DNA from: Bacillota bacterium
Lineage (GTDB): Bacteria; Bacillota; Negativicutes; Sporomusales; Sporomusaceae
Length of the DNA stretch: 5,403 bases
NCBI GenBank assembly: GCA_023443285.1
Contig: JAEZVB010000108.1
Location: 1-5,403 of the forward strand
Direction: 5' to 3'
A program made the position numbers and the translations under genes. The notes under the pieces were generated by a model. The model was given only the letters and a program-made list of their open reading frames with translations. It was not told where the DNA came from and did not search any database. Of the stretch, positions 5,335-5,403 are shown in pieces; the first letter of the stretch is position 1, and the number at the start of each line of letters is the position of its first letter.

Positions 5335-5403
5335 AGTATTTAGCTTTGTTTTGGCTTTGGTTTTCTTGGGTTTTATCCAGCTCATCCTGTTCCCTTACAG
5401 AAG
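5333..5403 (-). CDS. C-terminal tail of an unidentified converging gene (runs off right edge)
   Basis: On the minus strand one frame is open from the right edge to a TAA at 5335-5333, giving 22 complete codons ending SQNKAKY after EQDELDKTQENQ. The other two minus-strand frames are closed within a few codons of the edge. The residues are strongly hydrophilic, rich in Gln, Asn, Lys and acidic residues, typical of a disordered C-terminal tail. The terminator directly at its 3' end supports a real gene. Twenty-two open codons are weak evidence alone, and the family cannot be told. Confidence 0.5.
   Translation of the reverse strand, partial: SVREQDELDKTQENQSQNKAKY

Noticed and set aside
1..5403. 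Mobile element, CRISPR array, tRNA or phage signature
   Set aside because: No transposase or integrase motif, no repeat-spacer pattern and no tRNA-like cloverleaf were seen; the only direct repeats are short promoter-scale ones.

Overview
The window looks like a chromosomal stretch from a low-to-moderate GC Firmicutes-type bacterium. The grounds are strong purine-rich Shine-Dalgarno sites (AGGAGG, GGGAGGA), hairpin-plus-T-tract terminators, AT-rich spacers and a two-component system of Gram-positive layout. A spore-forming anaerobe of the Negativicutes (Sporomusa/Pelosinus-like) is my best guess, but this is an impression from the gene set; no rRNA or other decisive marker is present. No tRNA, rRNA, CRISPR array, transposase or other mobile element was seen.

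Layout, left to right. Positions 1-57 (minus) hold the first 19 codons of a DUF190-family protein with its RBS and promoter. Positions 168-198 are a clear terminator for the next minus-strand gene, an ArsR/SmtB-type repressor (215-547) with a CxC motif in the metal-sensing position. Its promoter lies at 588-616 and an imperfect palindrome (candidate operator) at 619-641. A very strong 18-bp hairpin (637-676) follows the 3' end of a minus-strand gene for a small bis-heme membrane protein of ferric reductase/cytochrome b type (705-1214).

That heme gene is divergent from a response regulator/histidine kinase pair (1375-2064 and 2048-3484, overlapping by 17 bp). The 160-bp divergent spacer carries three AT-rich direct repeats at exactly 11-bp spacing (1278-1310), placed midway between the two start codons. 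This is the geometry expected of an OmpR-family regulator's binding site, so it suggests that the two-component system controls itself and the heme protein. The kinase's extracytoplasmic domain is histidine-rich, so a metal or heme-related signal is a reasonable hypothesis. A terminator overlaps the kinase's stop codon.

A 176-bp leader (3504-3679) precedes a gene for a secreted 463-residue protein (3680-5071). That protein has a signal peptide, two copies of an unassigned domain of about 90 residues, and a C-terminal PrcB_C-like beta domain. An AT-rich spacer leads to a 30-residue single-pass membrane protein (5173-5265) with an excellent RBS. A strong terminator at 5286-5334 separates it from the hydrophilic C-terminal tail of a converging minus-strand gene that runs off the right edge.

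The most interesting unit is the central one: a His-rich sensor kinase, its regulator, a divergent heme membrane protein, a three-repeat operator, and a downstream secreted duplicated-domain protein. Nothing here amounts to a demonstrable new system, but these elements are specific and testable.
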